NCBI GenBank assembly: GCA_045603285.1
Contig: JAZULW010000053.1
Span: 1-5,796 of the forward strand
Origin: RGIG3009 sp045603285
GTDB taxonomy: Bacteria; Bacillota; Clostridia; Oscillospirales; Acutalibacteraceae
Direction of reading: 5' to 3'
Length of the DNA stretch: 5,796 nt
Part shown: piece after piece, positions 1 to 5,557 of the stretch
How the letters are laid out: each line of letters begins with the position of its first letter
How positions within the stretch are numbered: the first letter of the stretch is position 1
Made by a program: the position numbers and the translations under genes
Notes under the pieces: model-generated
What the model was told of the DNA's origin: nothing
What the model saw: only the letters and a program-made list of their open reading frames with translations
Database searches by the model: none

Positions 1-23
1 GCGGCTATGCGTTGCATAGCCGC
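1..23 (-). terminator. Possible terminator hairpin after nagA, cut by the window edge
   Basis: A perfect inverted repeat has two 10-base arms (GCGGCTATGC and GCATAGCCGC) around a three-base loop. It lies 21 bases beyond the nagA stop codon in the direction of transcription. Its position and stability suit an intrinsic terminator for the four-gene operon. The T-run that would confirm this falls outside the window, so the call is provisional. It could instead be a dispersed palindromic repeat. Confidence 0.5.
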
Positions 24-44
24 CGTTTCGGGTGTTCGAACAGG

Positions 45-1187
45 TTAACGGTTGTCCACTTTGATTTGGCCGCGGACGATGACGAGTTTGATGTTAAACT
101 CGTCGTCTACCACCAATAGGTCGGCGGATTTGCCCACCGCAATGGAGCCGGTGACACCGTCTACACGGATGGCACGGGCCGGGTTGATGGTAGCGGATTT
201 GACCGCTTGTTTAAGCGGAATACCAAAGCGAATGACGTTTTTCAATTCCTCGTATACGTTGGAAGTGGAGGCGGGGATGGTACCGTCGGCCAACAAGGCC
301 TTGCCGTCGCGCACGTACACCGTTTGTCCACCGAGATCGTATTCGCCGTCCAAATGGCCGGCGGCGCTCATAGAGTCGCTGATGATGATGGAGTTGTCTT
401 CCCCGAGTTGCGCAAACGCGATGCGCAACGCCGCGGGATGAATGTGGAACCCATCGCAAATGATTTCGGCACGTACCCCTTTTTCACGCGTACGATCAAA
501 CACCGCGCCTACCACACCGGGATTGCGGTGCGTGAGGCCGCTTTGGGCGTTATACAGATGGGTAACGTGGCGTACGCCCCAATCAATCGCGGCACACGCT
601 TCGTCATAATCGGCGGCGGTGTGTGCAATGGAAACAGGACAGAGGGGTTGCACCGTCTTGACAAAGTCTTCCGCACCGTCACATTCGGGGGCGATATCCA
701 CAACTTTAATAAGGCCGCCGCACCCGTCAAACAAACGCAAAAACTCTTCTTTGTCGGGGTTGCGGACAAAGTCGCCGTTTTGGGCGCCTTTTTTCGACAT
801 GGCAATATAAGGACCTTCCATATTGATGCCGTGGATATACGCACCGCTTACCGCATCGCGGCTTTCGGCCACGTTACGGAAAATGGCGGTAAGTTCGTCA
901 AAAGACAAGGTCATCGACGTGGGACAAAACGAGGTGATACCGCGTTTGACAAGACACTCGGACATAGCGTTGAGTGCTTCAAACGTCGCCTCACCCGTAT
1001 CGTGCCCCGCACAACCGTGGATATGCATATCGATCAGGCCGGGCAACACGGTATATCCTGCCAAATCCAGCGTATCATCCGCCGTCAGGCTTTCGCCCAC
1101 GGCGGCAATGGTGGTGCCGTTTACCAAGATATCGTGATGGACAATGTCAAATTTTTCATTGAAAATTTTTGCATTTTTTAACAGCAT
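45..1187 (-). CDS. nagA: N-acetylglucosamine-6-phosphate deacetylase
   Basis: NagA removes the acetyl group from GlcNAc-6-phosphate, giving glucosamine-6-phosphate and acetate in the cytoplasm. It serves amino-sugar catabolism and recycling of peptidoglycan sugars. The 380-residue length matches the family (about 380-396). Amidohydrolase-fold motifs appear in order: metal-site HxH at H55/H57 after PGLID; metal-ligand E124 in NMEGPY; H189 in SIAHT; H210 in HVTHLYNA; substrate-binding H248 in CDGFHIHP; and the catalytic Asp D271 in IIISDSM. The usual C-terminal block NPARAI...GSIAVGKSADLLV is at about 336-360. The ATG at 1187 is chosen because AGGAG (1196-1200) sits 8 bases upstream. The open frame extends farther upstream, but that part overlaps the preceding gene out of frame. 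It is the last gene of the operon, 13 bases after the PASTA protein's stop. No nagB deaminase is visible, which is unusual for an amino-sugar operon. Confidence 0.95.
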   Translation of the reverse strand: MLLKNAKIFNEKFDIVHHDILVNGTTIAAVGESLTADDTLDLAGYTVLPGLIDMHIHGCAGHDTGEATFEALNAMSECLVKRGITSFCPTSMTLSFDELTAIFRNVAESRDAVSGAYIHGINMEGPYIAMSKKGAQNGDFVRNPDKEEFLRLFDGCGGLIKVVDIAPECDGAEDFVKTVQPLCPVSIAHTAADYDEACAAIDWGVRHVTHLYNAQSGLTHRNPGVVGAVFDRTREKGVRAEIICDGFHIHPAALRIAFAQLGEDNSIIISDSMSAAGHLDGEYDLGGQTVYVRDGKALLADGTIPASTSNVYEELKNVIRFGIPLKQAVKSATINPARAIRVDGVTGSIAVGKSADLLVVDDEFNIKLVIVRGQIKVDNR

Positions 1188-1195
1188 AGGGAACG

Positions 1196-1200
1196 CTCCT
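1196..1200 (-). promoter_or_regulatory. Ribosome binding site of nagA
   Basis: AGGAG on the minus strand lies 8 bases before the ATG at 1187. It begins directly after the upstream gene's stop codon (1201-1203). It rules out the upstream in-frame extension of nagA and suggests that ribosomes finishing the PASTA gene can reinitiate here. Confidence 0.85.
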
Positions 1201-2880
1201 TTATTCTGCGGGTTCTTCGTTGGAAGCGGGGGAGTCCGCGGGGACATCGCCCGACGGGGTGCCCCCGACGTTGCTGACCCACAGCGTGATGACGCTGCCG
1301 ACTTCGGCAGGCTCGCCCGCGGCGGGGGTGGTTTTCTCCACAAGGCCTTTTTCCAGATCGGACACTTGCAGAAGCATACTTTCACCGATCTCATAGCCGA
1401 GGGCCTTCAGATACAAACGGGCGTGTTCCTCGGTCCATCCCGTTAGATCGGGCAACGGTTTTTCTTTGGCACCCGCGCTGATGACCACTTCCACGTTGGA
1501 GCCGCGTTCGACCGACGTGCCCGCTTCGGGCGACTGGGACAAAATGGTACCCTCGGGTTGGTCACTGAACTGATACCCCATAACGGAAAGGGTGAGATTG
1601 CCGTTCATCGCTTCTTCTTTGAGGGTATAATAGTTAAACCCATACAATTCTTCCACCATTACCGTGGCGGTGCCGGTGGGTTTGGTGGTGATGGTGGTGG
1701 TCGTCGTGGGAGGCAAGGTCAAGTCGGGACGGGTGGTTGTGGTGGTTTGGGCGGTGCCGAGATCCAAATAGCCGAGCGAATAGAGAACGACGCCTGCCGC
1801 TACCGCCAACACGATGAGAGCCCCTGCGAAGATGAGCCATACCATACCGCCGTTTTTCTTTTTACGGGGGCGGTCGTCCTCTTCGTCGTCGTTTTTCGGT
1901 TCGGTATCGAGGAGAGCGGCAACCGCCGAGGTGGCGGTGAGTTCGTCCCACAATTGTTGGGCGGTTTGGGTGCGGTGATTGGGGCTGATGCGCATGGCGC
2001 GGTACAAACTTTCCTTGACGTGGGCGGGGAGAGAATCCGCCACGTCCGCCGGCATCAGCAATCCTTCGTTTTTCTTGGTGCGCGCGGTGGATTCGGGCGG
2101 GGTTTTGCCCGTGAGCGCAAAGAACAGCGTGGCCGCCAAGGCATACACGTCTGCCGTGGCGGTGCAAACGGCGCCCTCTTCGTACTGTTCGGGGGCGGCG
2201 TAACCGTGAATGAGCACGGGTTCGCACGCGGTGTTCACGGTATGGGTTTCGGGAATGCAGAAGTTTTTGATCCGCAATTCCCCTGCCGCATCGAGAAGCA
2301 CGTTTTTGGGACAGATGCCCAAATGCAACACGCCCGACAGATGAATACTGGACATTGCCGAAATGAGAGGCAAGAAGAGTTGGCGAGCCTGTTCGTAAGA
2401 CATCGGGCCGTTTTTGCGTATGTAGCGTTCGAGACTCATCCCCTCACAGTACTCGCTGATACTGTAAGCGGTGCCGTTTTCTTCCAAAATATCAAAGCAA
2501 GGCACAACAGCCAGCACGTCACGCAGCCGCGCGACCGCCCGTGCACACGCCAAAAAGTCGCGTTTGTAGCCTTCAAACCGCATGGCGCAGCCGCTTTTTA
2601 CGGTGAGCAGACCTTGGTCGTTGCGGTCACACAAGGTGGTGGGGAAAAACTCGCGCACGGTGACGGGGGTGTTGTCCAGTTTATCCAGGCCCATATACAC
2701 CGCACTGTCGCCCGATACTTCCAACACGCGGCCGACGAGATAGCGACCTCCTACGACCGAACGCACGCGCATATATTGCGGCGGATTGACTCCGCTTGTG
2801 GGATAACCGCAACGGGGGCATTTGCCATCCGCGCCGTTAAGAGGGGACATACATCCCATACAAAGTGTTTTTTCTGCCAC
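1201..2880 (-). CDS. Zinc-ribbon, pseudokinase, transmembrane, PASTA-domain protein
   Basis: This 559-residue protein has the layout of a PASTA Ser/Thr kinase. An N-terminal zinc ribbon (C7, C10, C21, C24) precedes a kinase fold at about 47-315. A basic stop-transfer patch (about 337-342), one membrane segment (346-370), a Thr-rich outside linker (379-399) and two PASTA repeats (about 405-470 and 475-537) follow, with an acidic tail. PASTA repeats in this family bind muropeptides or beta-lactams outside the cell. The fold is supported by the GYAAPEQY loop (226-233), D244-V-Y-A-L and R303. The catalytic residues are gone, however. VAIK reads V-T-V-R with R76, HRD reads H-L-G with G188, DFG reads N-F-C with N206, and the glycine loop and alpha-C Glu are also altered. 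It is probably a pseudokinase acting by binding; residual activity cannot be excluded. The GTG start at 2880 is fixed by AGGAGG 9 bases upstream. Confidence 0.88.
   Translation of the reverse strand: MAEKTLCMGCMSPLNGADGKCPRCGYPTSGVNPPQYMRVRSVVGGRYLVGRVLEVSGDSAVYMGLDKLDNTPVTVREFFPTTLCDRNDQGLLTVKSGCAMRFEGYKRDFLACARAVARLRDVLAVVPCFDILEENGTAYSISEYCEGMSLERYIRKNGPMSYEQARQLFLPLISAMSSIHLSGVLHLGICPKNVLLDAAGELRIKNFCIPETHTVNTACEPVLIHGYAAPEQYEEGAVCTATADVYALAATLFFALTGKTPPESTARTKKNEGLLMPADVADSLPAHVKESLYRAMRISPNHRTQTAQQLWDELTATSAVAALLDTEPKNDDEEDDRPRKKKNGGMVWLIFAGALIVLAVAAGVVLYSLGYLDLGTAQTTTTTRPDLTLPPTTTTTITTKPTGTATVMVEELYGFNYYTLKEEAMNGNLTLSVMGYQFSDQPEGTILSQSPEAGTSVERGSNVEVVISAGAKEKPLPDLTGWTEEHARLYLKALGYEIGESMLLQVSDLEKGLVEKTTPAAGEPAEVGSVITLWVSNVGGTPSGDVPADSPASNEEPAE
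1684..1746 (-). repeat. Low-complexity ACC/ACG tract coding a Thr-rich linker
   Basis: Residues 379-399 of the PASTA protein hold two blocks of five consecutive threonines separated by a short Pro/Leu/Asp stretch. They are encoded by repeated ACN triplets, seen as G/T-rich sequence on the plus strand. The linker sits just outside the membrane and spaces the PASTA repeats from it. The repetitive DNA could vary in length by slippage, and the threonines are possible glycosylation sites; both points are inference. Confidence 0.7.
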
Positions 2881-2882
2881 GG

Positions 2883-3884
2883 TCAATTCCCTCCTATGGA
2901 AGATTTCAGTTTCAGAATCCGCACATCGGCACCCGCACACACAAGCGGTTGAAACGTGCCCGTGATACGCGAGGCAATGGCCTCGCCGTAGCGGTCGGCG
3001 AGTTCTTTTTGGTTTAAGTTGGTGCTGATGACGGTGGGCTTCCCTTCCAGCATACGACCGTTGATGATATTGTATAACGCCGACGTGTAAAACGGGCCGG
3101 AAAATTCGGTGCCCACATCATCCAAAATGAGCAAGTCGCAACCGAGGAGAACCTCTTCACTATCCCCCTCGGCACGGCCGAAATGTTCTTTTTCGAGGCG
3201 GTGGAGAAGCCGTTGCACAGGGCCGTATACCACCGAGTATCCCTTTTGCATCACCGTGCCCGCAATGGCGAGCGAGAGATGTGTTTTGCCCACACCCGTG
3301 GGGCCTCGAAGCAACAAACTCACGTCTTTTCCGTCAAATTCCGACGCATACAGGCGGCAATATTCGATGACTTCGCGCATACGGGCACGCGGCGAGATGC
3401 CGGTGCGCCCGTCCGGTTTATCGGAATAAAACGAGAGCGACAATTCGTCAAACGATGTGGGTTTCATCGCGGACAGTTCCGACAGTGCGCGGCAAGAATA
3501 CTCGCGCAGCAAGGCTTCGAAACACGCACAACGTTTGCCGTTTGCCGTGCCCGTATCCTGACAGGTGGGGCAGGTGTACTGCGGCTCAAAATTAACCGCG
3601 GTTTCGCCGTGTTCACGGAGCAACATCGACATTTCCACCTGCAACGACAGGTTTTCGGTTTTGATGCGCTCCACGGCGGCATCCACGTCCCCGCCCGACA
3701 AAATGGCCCCCACCACTTTGGAAGAGGAGAGCGCCATCAACCGTTCGATCTCGGCAAGGCGGGGAATTTCGCGCAACATTCGTTCGCGGAAAGCGGCGGC
3801 GGCCGCGTGTGCCGTGCCGCGCCGACGTTCGAGTTCCGCCGAGGCTTTTTGATAGGTTTCGCGGTTGTATCCCACCGTTTTCAC
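2883..3884 (-). CDS. DnaC/DnaI-like AAA+ replicative helicase loader
   Basis: This 333-residue ATPase probably loads the replicative helicase onto DNA, as DnaI does in Bacillus (311 residues) and DnaC in E. coli. A helical N-terminal region (about 1-95) leads into a four-Cys motif, CPTCQDTG...CAC (C105, C108, C119, C121), typical of Firmicute loaders. The AAA+ core follows. Walker A is GPTGVGKTH (194-202), Walker B is LLILDDVG (251-258), the sensor-1 region is STNLN (N289) and the arginine-finger region is SRITGT (R306). The start is GTG at 3884. Its first base pairs overlap the upstream stop as GTGA, and the preceding ribosome site (AGAAAGG) is weak and close, so translation probably depends on coupling to the DnaD gene. 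The stop codon lies 2 bases before the next gene's start, and the end of this gene carries that gene's ribosome site. Confidence 0.92.
   Translation of the reverse strand: MKTVGYNRETYQKASAELERRRGTAHAAAAAFRERMLREIPRLAEIERLMALSSSKVVGAILSGGDVDAAVERIKTENLSLQVEMSMLLREHGETAVNFEPQYTCPTCQDTGTANGKRCACFEALLREYSCRALSELSAMKPTSFDELSLSFYSDKPDGRTGISPRARMREVIEYCRLYASEFDGKDVSLLLRGPTGVGKTHLSLAIAGTVMQKGYSVVYGPVQRLLHRLEKEHFGRAEGDSEEVLLGCDLLILDDVGTEFSGPFYTSALYNIINGRMLEGKPTVISTNLNQKELADRYGEAIASRITGTFQPLVCAGADVRILKLKSSIGGN
2890..2895 (-). promoter_or_regulatory. Ribosome binding site fixing the GTG start of the PASTA protein
   Basis: A perfect AGGAGG lies inside the last codons of the helicase-loader gene, 9 bases upstream of the GTG at 2880. 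It decides against the longer open frame starting at 2940, which would overlap the loader gene by 58 bases and add a Cys/Arg-rich stretch that does not resemble the family. Confidence 0.88.
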
Positions 3885-4867
3885 CCTTTCTTCTTTTTCT
3901 TATACACGGGGAGGTAATGCTCCACCATTTGTTCGTATTCGCTTGGTTCTTCGGTCGGCTTTGCGGCCTTTTTGGGGGAAGCGGACAACGCGGCGGCCGC
4001 CTCGGCAGACACAATCCCTTGGGAGCGCCAATTTTCCAGCACACGGTCCATATATTTCGCGTGGAAACCGCCTTTACTGTCCAGACAAACGGTGTAGGCA
4101 TAGCGCAACAAATCGTCCGCCACCTGCCACGTGAACACCCATTTTTCCGCCAACGCCATGGTGGTGGCGGCGGCCGAGAGGGGACGCGGCAGTGCACACA
4201 CGGTTTGCACTTTGGCAAGGGCTTCCCGCCCGCGCTCCAGATAACACAGATGTTCCTCCGCGGCGGTCAGCGTGGTGATGCCTTTGTCCGCCCAGTCAAG
4301 CGCGATCTTTTCAATATAGCGCATGGAAAAGCGGTCGCTTTGGGCGGCGTATTCCACCACCATCAAGATAATCTCCACCGGCAAGGCGGCGGTATCGTGT
4401 AAGTACAACAGGGTTTCCATATCCCCGTAAGTGAGGGGTTTGCCCAGCCGTGCACTGACCGTATCCAGCAAATAAGCAAATTGCGGCGAGCGTTTTTGGG
4501 TGGCCACCACTTCTTTCATTTGCGGTTTGACCGCGCGGGGACGAGGAGTGGGTGACGGGGGCAACGACGGGCTCACCGCGGCGGCGGGAAGCGACGGGGC
4601 GGGTGCGGGCGCAGCGGCGATGGGCGCGCCGTCTTCGCACAGAAGCCCAGCGGACACCCAGTAGCGAAGAGCATCCGCACAATCTGCCTCCGAATAGCCG
4701 CATGCGGCGGCACAGGCAGACAACGCAAACGCGCCGTTTTGGGAGGCAAACCACAACAGCACTTTCAGTTGCAACGGGCCCGCAAGTTTGAGATGTTGTT
4801 CCGCCACCGCGGCGGGAAGTGCCAAGATTTTGCCGAACGCGGCGGGGTTCCATTGATAGGATGCCAA
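3881..4867 (-). CDS. DnaD-domain primosomal replication protein
   Basis: This 328-residue DNA-remodelling protein belongs to the DnaD/DnaB family, which recruits the helicase loader at the origin or at stalled forks. The N-terminal part (about 1-78) looks like a winged-helix domain. An Ala/Pro-rich linker (about 80-112) follows. Two DnaD (DnaB_2) domains come next, each ending in the family signature YxxxIxxxW. The first is Y184-I188-W192 within RYIEKIALDWADKGI; the second is Y272-V276-W280 within KYMDRVLENWRSQGI. The end is Lys-rich. The start is TTG at 4867, chosen because AAAGGAGG lies 8 bases upstream and no better start is near. It is the first gene of the operon and overlaps the loader gene by four bases. 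Two DnaD domains resemble Bacillus DnaB more than its single-domain DnaD (232 residues), so the exact ortholog is unclear. Confidence 0.9.
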   Translation of the reverse strand: MASYQWNPAAFGKILALPAAVAEQHLKLAGPLQLKVLLWFASQNGAFALSACAAACGYSEADCADALRYWVSAGLLCEDGAPIAAAPAPAPSLPAAAVSPSLPPSPTPRPRAVKPQMKEVVATQKRSPQFAYLLDTVSARLGKPLTYGDMETLLYLHDTAALPVEIILMVVEYAAQSDRFSMRYIEKIALDWADKGITTLTAAEEHLCYLERGREALAKVQTVCALPRPLSAAATTMALAEKWVFTWQVADDLLRYAYTVCLDSKGGFHAKYMDRVLENWRSQGIVSAEAAAALSASPKKAAKPTEEPSEYEQMVEHYLPVYKKKKKG

Positions 4868-4875
4868 AGGGGATG

Positions 4876-4883
4876 CCTCCTTT
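4876..4883 (-). promoter_or_regulatory. Ribosome binding site fixing the TTG start of the DnaD-domain gene
   Basis: AAAGGAGG on the minus strand is 8 bases from the TTG at 4867. Its strength and ideal spacing support a rare TTG start and mark the first cistron after the promoter. Confidence 0.88.
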
Positions 4884-4906
4884 CTAGCGATAATCTTTCA
4901 ATTTAC

Positions 4907-4936
4907 ATTATACACACCAAGTACCGTGAAACGCAA
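4907..4936 (-). promoter_or_regulatory. Sigma-A type promoter of the dnaD-loader-PASTA-nagA operon
   Basis: On the minus strand a consensus TATAAT (4907-4912) is preceded by TTGCGT (4931-4936) at 18-base spacing. Transcription should start near 4900, giving a leader of about 33 bases before the TTG start codon. No other strong promoter is visible before 45, and the following genes abut or overlap, so one transcript probably covers all four. Confidence 0.75.
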
Positions 4937-4950
4937 GAGGGAATTTTGTA

Positions 4951-4961
4951 TTTTGGCAAAA
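4951..4961. promoter_or_regulatory. Dyad TTTTGGCAAAA between divergent promoters, possible operator
   Basis: An 11-base palindrome (five-base arms, one central base) is centred at 4956. That is almost exactly midway between the -35 box of the leftward operon (ends 4936) and the -35 box of the ferredoxin gene (starts 4975). A dimeric regulator bound here could touch both promoters. Short AT-rich dyads occur by chance, so this is only a candidate. Confidence 0.3.
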
Positions 4962-4974
4962 CACGAAAAATGAG

Positions 4975-5003
4975 TTGATTTTTTTAACGGAGTGTGATAT
5001 GGT
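4975..5003 (+). promoter_or_regulatory. Extended -10 promoter of the ferredoxin gene
   Basis: TTGATT (4975-4980) is followed after 17 bases by TATGGT (4998-5003). The -10 box is preceded by TGA (4995-4997), the TGn element of an extended -10 promoter, which would compensate for its two mismatches. Transcription should start near 5010, about 35 bases before the ATG. Confidence 0.6.
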
Positions 5004-5026
5004 AATAGACAGACTAGATCCCGTTG

Positions 5027-5035
5027 AAGGAGGTG
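5027..5035 (+). promoter_or_regulatory. Very strong ribosome binding site of the ferredoxin gene
   Basis: AAGGAGGTG matches the 16S rRNA anti-Shine-Dalgarno end over nine bases and stands 9 bases before the ATG at 5045. It implies high translation, as expected for an abundant small electron carrier. Confidence 0.85.
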
Positions 5036-5044
5036 CCTTGAACA

Positions 5045-5215
5045 ATGGCTTTCAAAATCTCTGACGAATGCATCGCCTGCGGTGCTTGCGCGGAGGGTTG
5101 CCCCGTAGAAGCGATCGCGGAAGGCGATGGCAAATACGAAATCAACCCGGATGCTTGCATCGATTGCGGCGCTTGCGCGGATACCTGCCCTGTCGGCGCG
5201 ATTGCGGCGGAATAA
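5045..5215 (+). CDS. 2[4Fe-4S] clostridial-type ferredoxin
   Basis: This 56-residue acidic cytoplasmic electron carrier has the size of classical clostridial ferredoxin (about 55). In anaerobes such proteins shuttle low-potential electrons between enzymes such as pyruvate:ferredoxin oxidoreductase and hydrogenase. Two CxxCxxCxxxCP motifs bind the two cubane clusters: C9, C12, C15, C19 with P20, and C38, C41, C44, C48 with P49. As in the family, the last Cys of each motif belongs to the other cluster. The two halves are near copies of each other. It is transcribed away from the replication operon, from its own promoter, and appears monocistronic with a terminator 20 bases after its stop. No redox partner enzyme is visible in the window. 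Confidence 0.96.
   Translation: MAFKISDECIACGACAEGCPVEAIAEGDGKYEINPDACIDCGACADTCPVGAIAAE
5069..5180 (+). repeat. Internal direct repeat within the ferredoxin gene
   Basis: The 25-base segments 5069-5093 and 5156-5180 are identical at 22 positions and in the same reading frame. Each codes a C-I-x-C-G-A-C-A cluster motif. This is the known internal duplication of ferredoxins, but preserved at nucleotide level. Recent homogenisation or strong codon bias could explain it. Confidence 0.8.
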
Positions 5216-5233
5216 TGACCGCAACCAAAATGA

Positions 5234-5263
5234 CGGGAGGACCCCGCGGCTCCCCGCTTTTTT
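5234..5263 (+). terminator. Intrinsic terminator of the ferredoxin gene
   Basis: CGGGAG (5234-5239) can pair with CTCCCCG (5250-5256), leaving one bulged C, around a ten-base GC-rich loop. The stem is followed by C and six Ts (5258-5263). The T-run is on the plus-strand side, so it serves the ferredoxin transcript. On the minus strand the same stem has only a weak downstream TCATTTT and would be a poor terminator for the convergent repressor gene. Confidence 0.65.
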
Positions 5264-5267
5264 ATGA

Positions 5268-5540
5268 TTATTTCAGTAGTTTTGAGTATCCTTCGCCATA
5301 CTGGACACATCTGGAAACGCGGCTTAAGGTTGCAGAGGAAATATCAGCTTCCTCCATGATCTGGTTGTAGGTTTTGCCTTCCAGCAGCAGCCGGGCGGCG
5401 AAAACGCGCTCCGCCATGTTCTCAATCTCCTTGGCGGTGCACAGATCCTGGAAAAGTGCTTTGCAGTCAGCAGGGTCTGTAATGCTTGCAATCAGTTCAT
5501 AAAGTGCGTTGATTTTTTGATGTTTGTCCAGCTGAGCCAT
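5268..5540 (-). CDS. YerC/TrpR-like DNA-binding regulator
   Basis: This 90-residue protein matches the YerC/YecD family of TrpR-superfamily repressors, small all-helical dimers that bind DNA. A helical N-terminal half (about 5-48, with CTAKEIENMAERVFAARLLLEGKTY) leads into a helix-turn-helix at about 50-77. The recognition portion is ISSATLSRVSRCVQYG, followed by the characteristic GEGY near the end. The ligand and target of the family are poorly known; tryptophan binding should not be assumed. The ATG at 5540 has GAGG (5548-5551) 7 bases upstream. It follows the ABC transporter ATPase gene by 17 bases and probably shares its transcript. It converges on the ferredoxin gene with a 52-base spacer. 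Its codon use (CAG for Gln in 4 of 5) differs from the operon to its left. Confidence 0.88.
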   Translation of the reverse strand: MAQLDKHQKINALYELIASITDPADCKALFQDLCTAKEIENMAERVFAARLLLEGKTYNQIMEEADISSATLSRVSRCVQYGEGYSKLLK

Positions 5541-5557
5541 CTACTTTCCTCACATTC

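Noticed and set aside
33..42. Palindrome TGTTCGAACA, resembling a LexA box or a tRNA T-loop
   Set aside because: The half-sites are in the wrong order for the Firmicute LexA operator (GAAC then GTTC), it lies behind nagA and not at a promoter, and the flanks cannot form a T-stem, so no tRNA is present.
207..1181. A 324-codon open frame on the plus strand
   Set aside because: It is antisense to nagA, whose catalytic motifs are complete. The translation shows no domain and no ribosome site was found.
2881..2940. Longer N-terminus for the PASTA protein starting at 2940
   Set aside because: The extension overlaps the loader gene, has no ribosome site, and would bury the AGGAGG that is ideally placed for the GTG at 2880.
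1558..2952. A 464-codon open frame on the plus strand
   Set aside because: It lies antisense to the PASTA pseudokinase gene, has no ribosome site at its start, and translates to a Gly/Arg/His-rich sequence with no recognisable domain. It is a by-product of codon bias on the other strand.
3183..3917. A 244-codon open frame on the plus strand
   Set aside because: It is antisense to the helicase-loader gene, which carries intact Walker motifs; its composition (Phe/Arg/His-rich) is that of a shadow frame.
4898..5224. A 108-codon minus-strand open frame across the ferredoxin gene
   Set aside because: It runs antisense to a ferredoxin with all eight cluster cysteines and through both promoters; no ribosome site or domain supports it.
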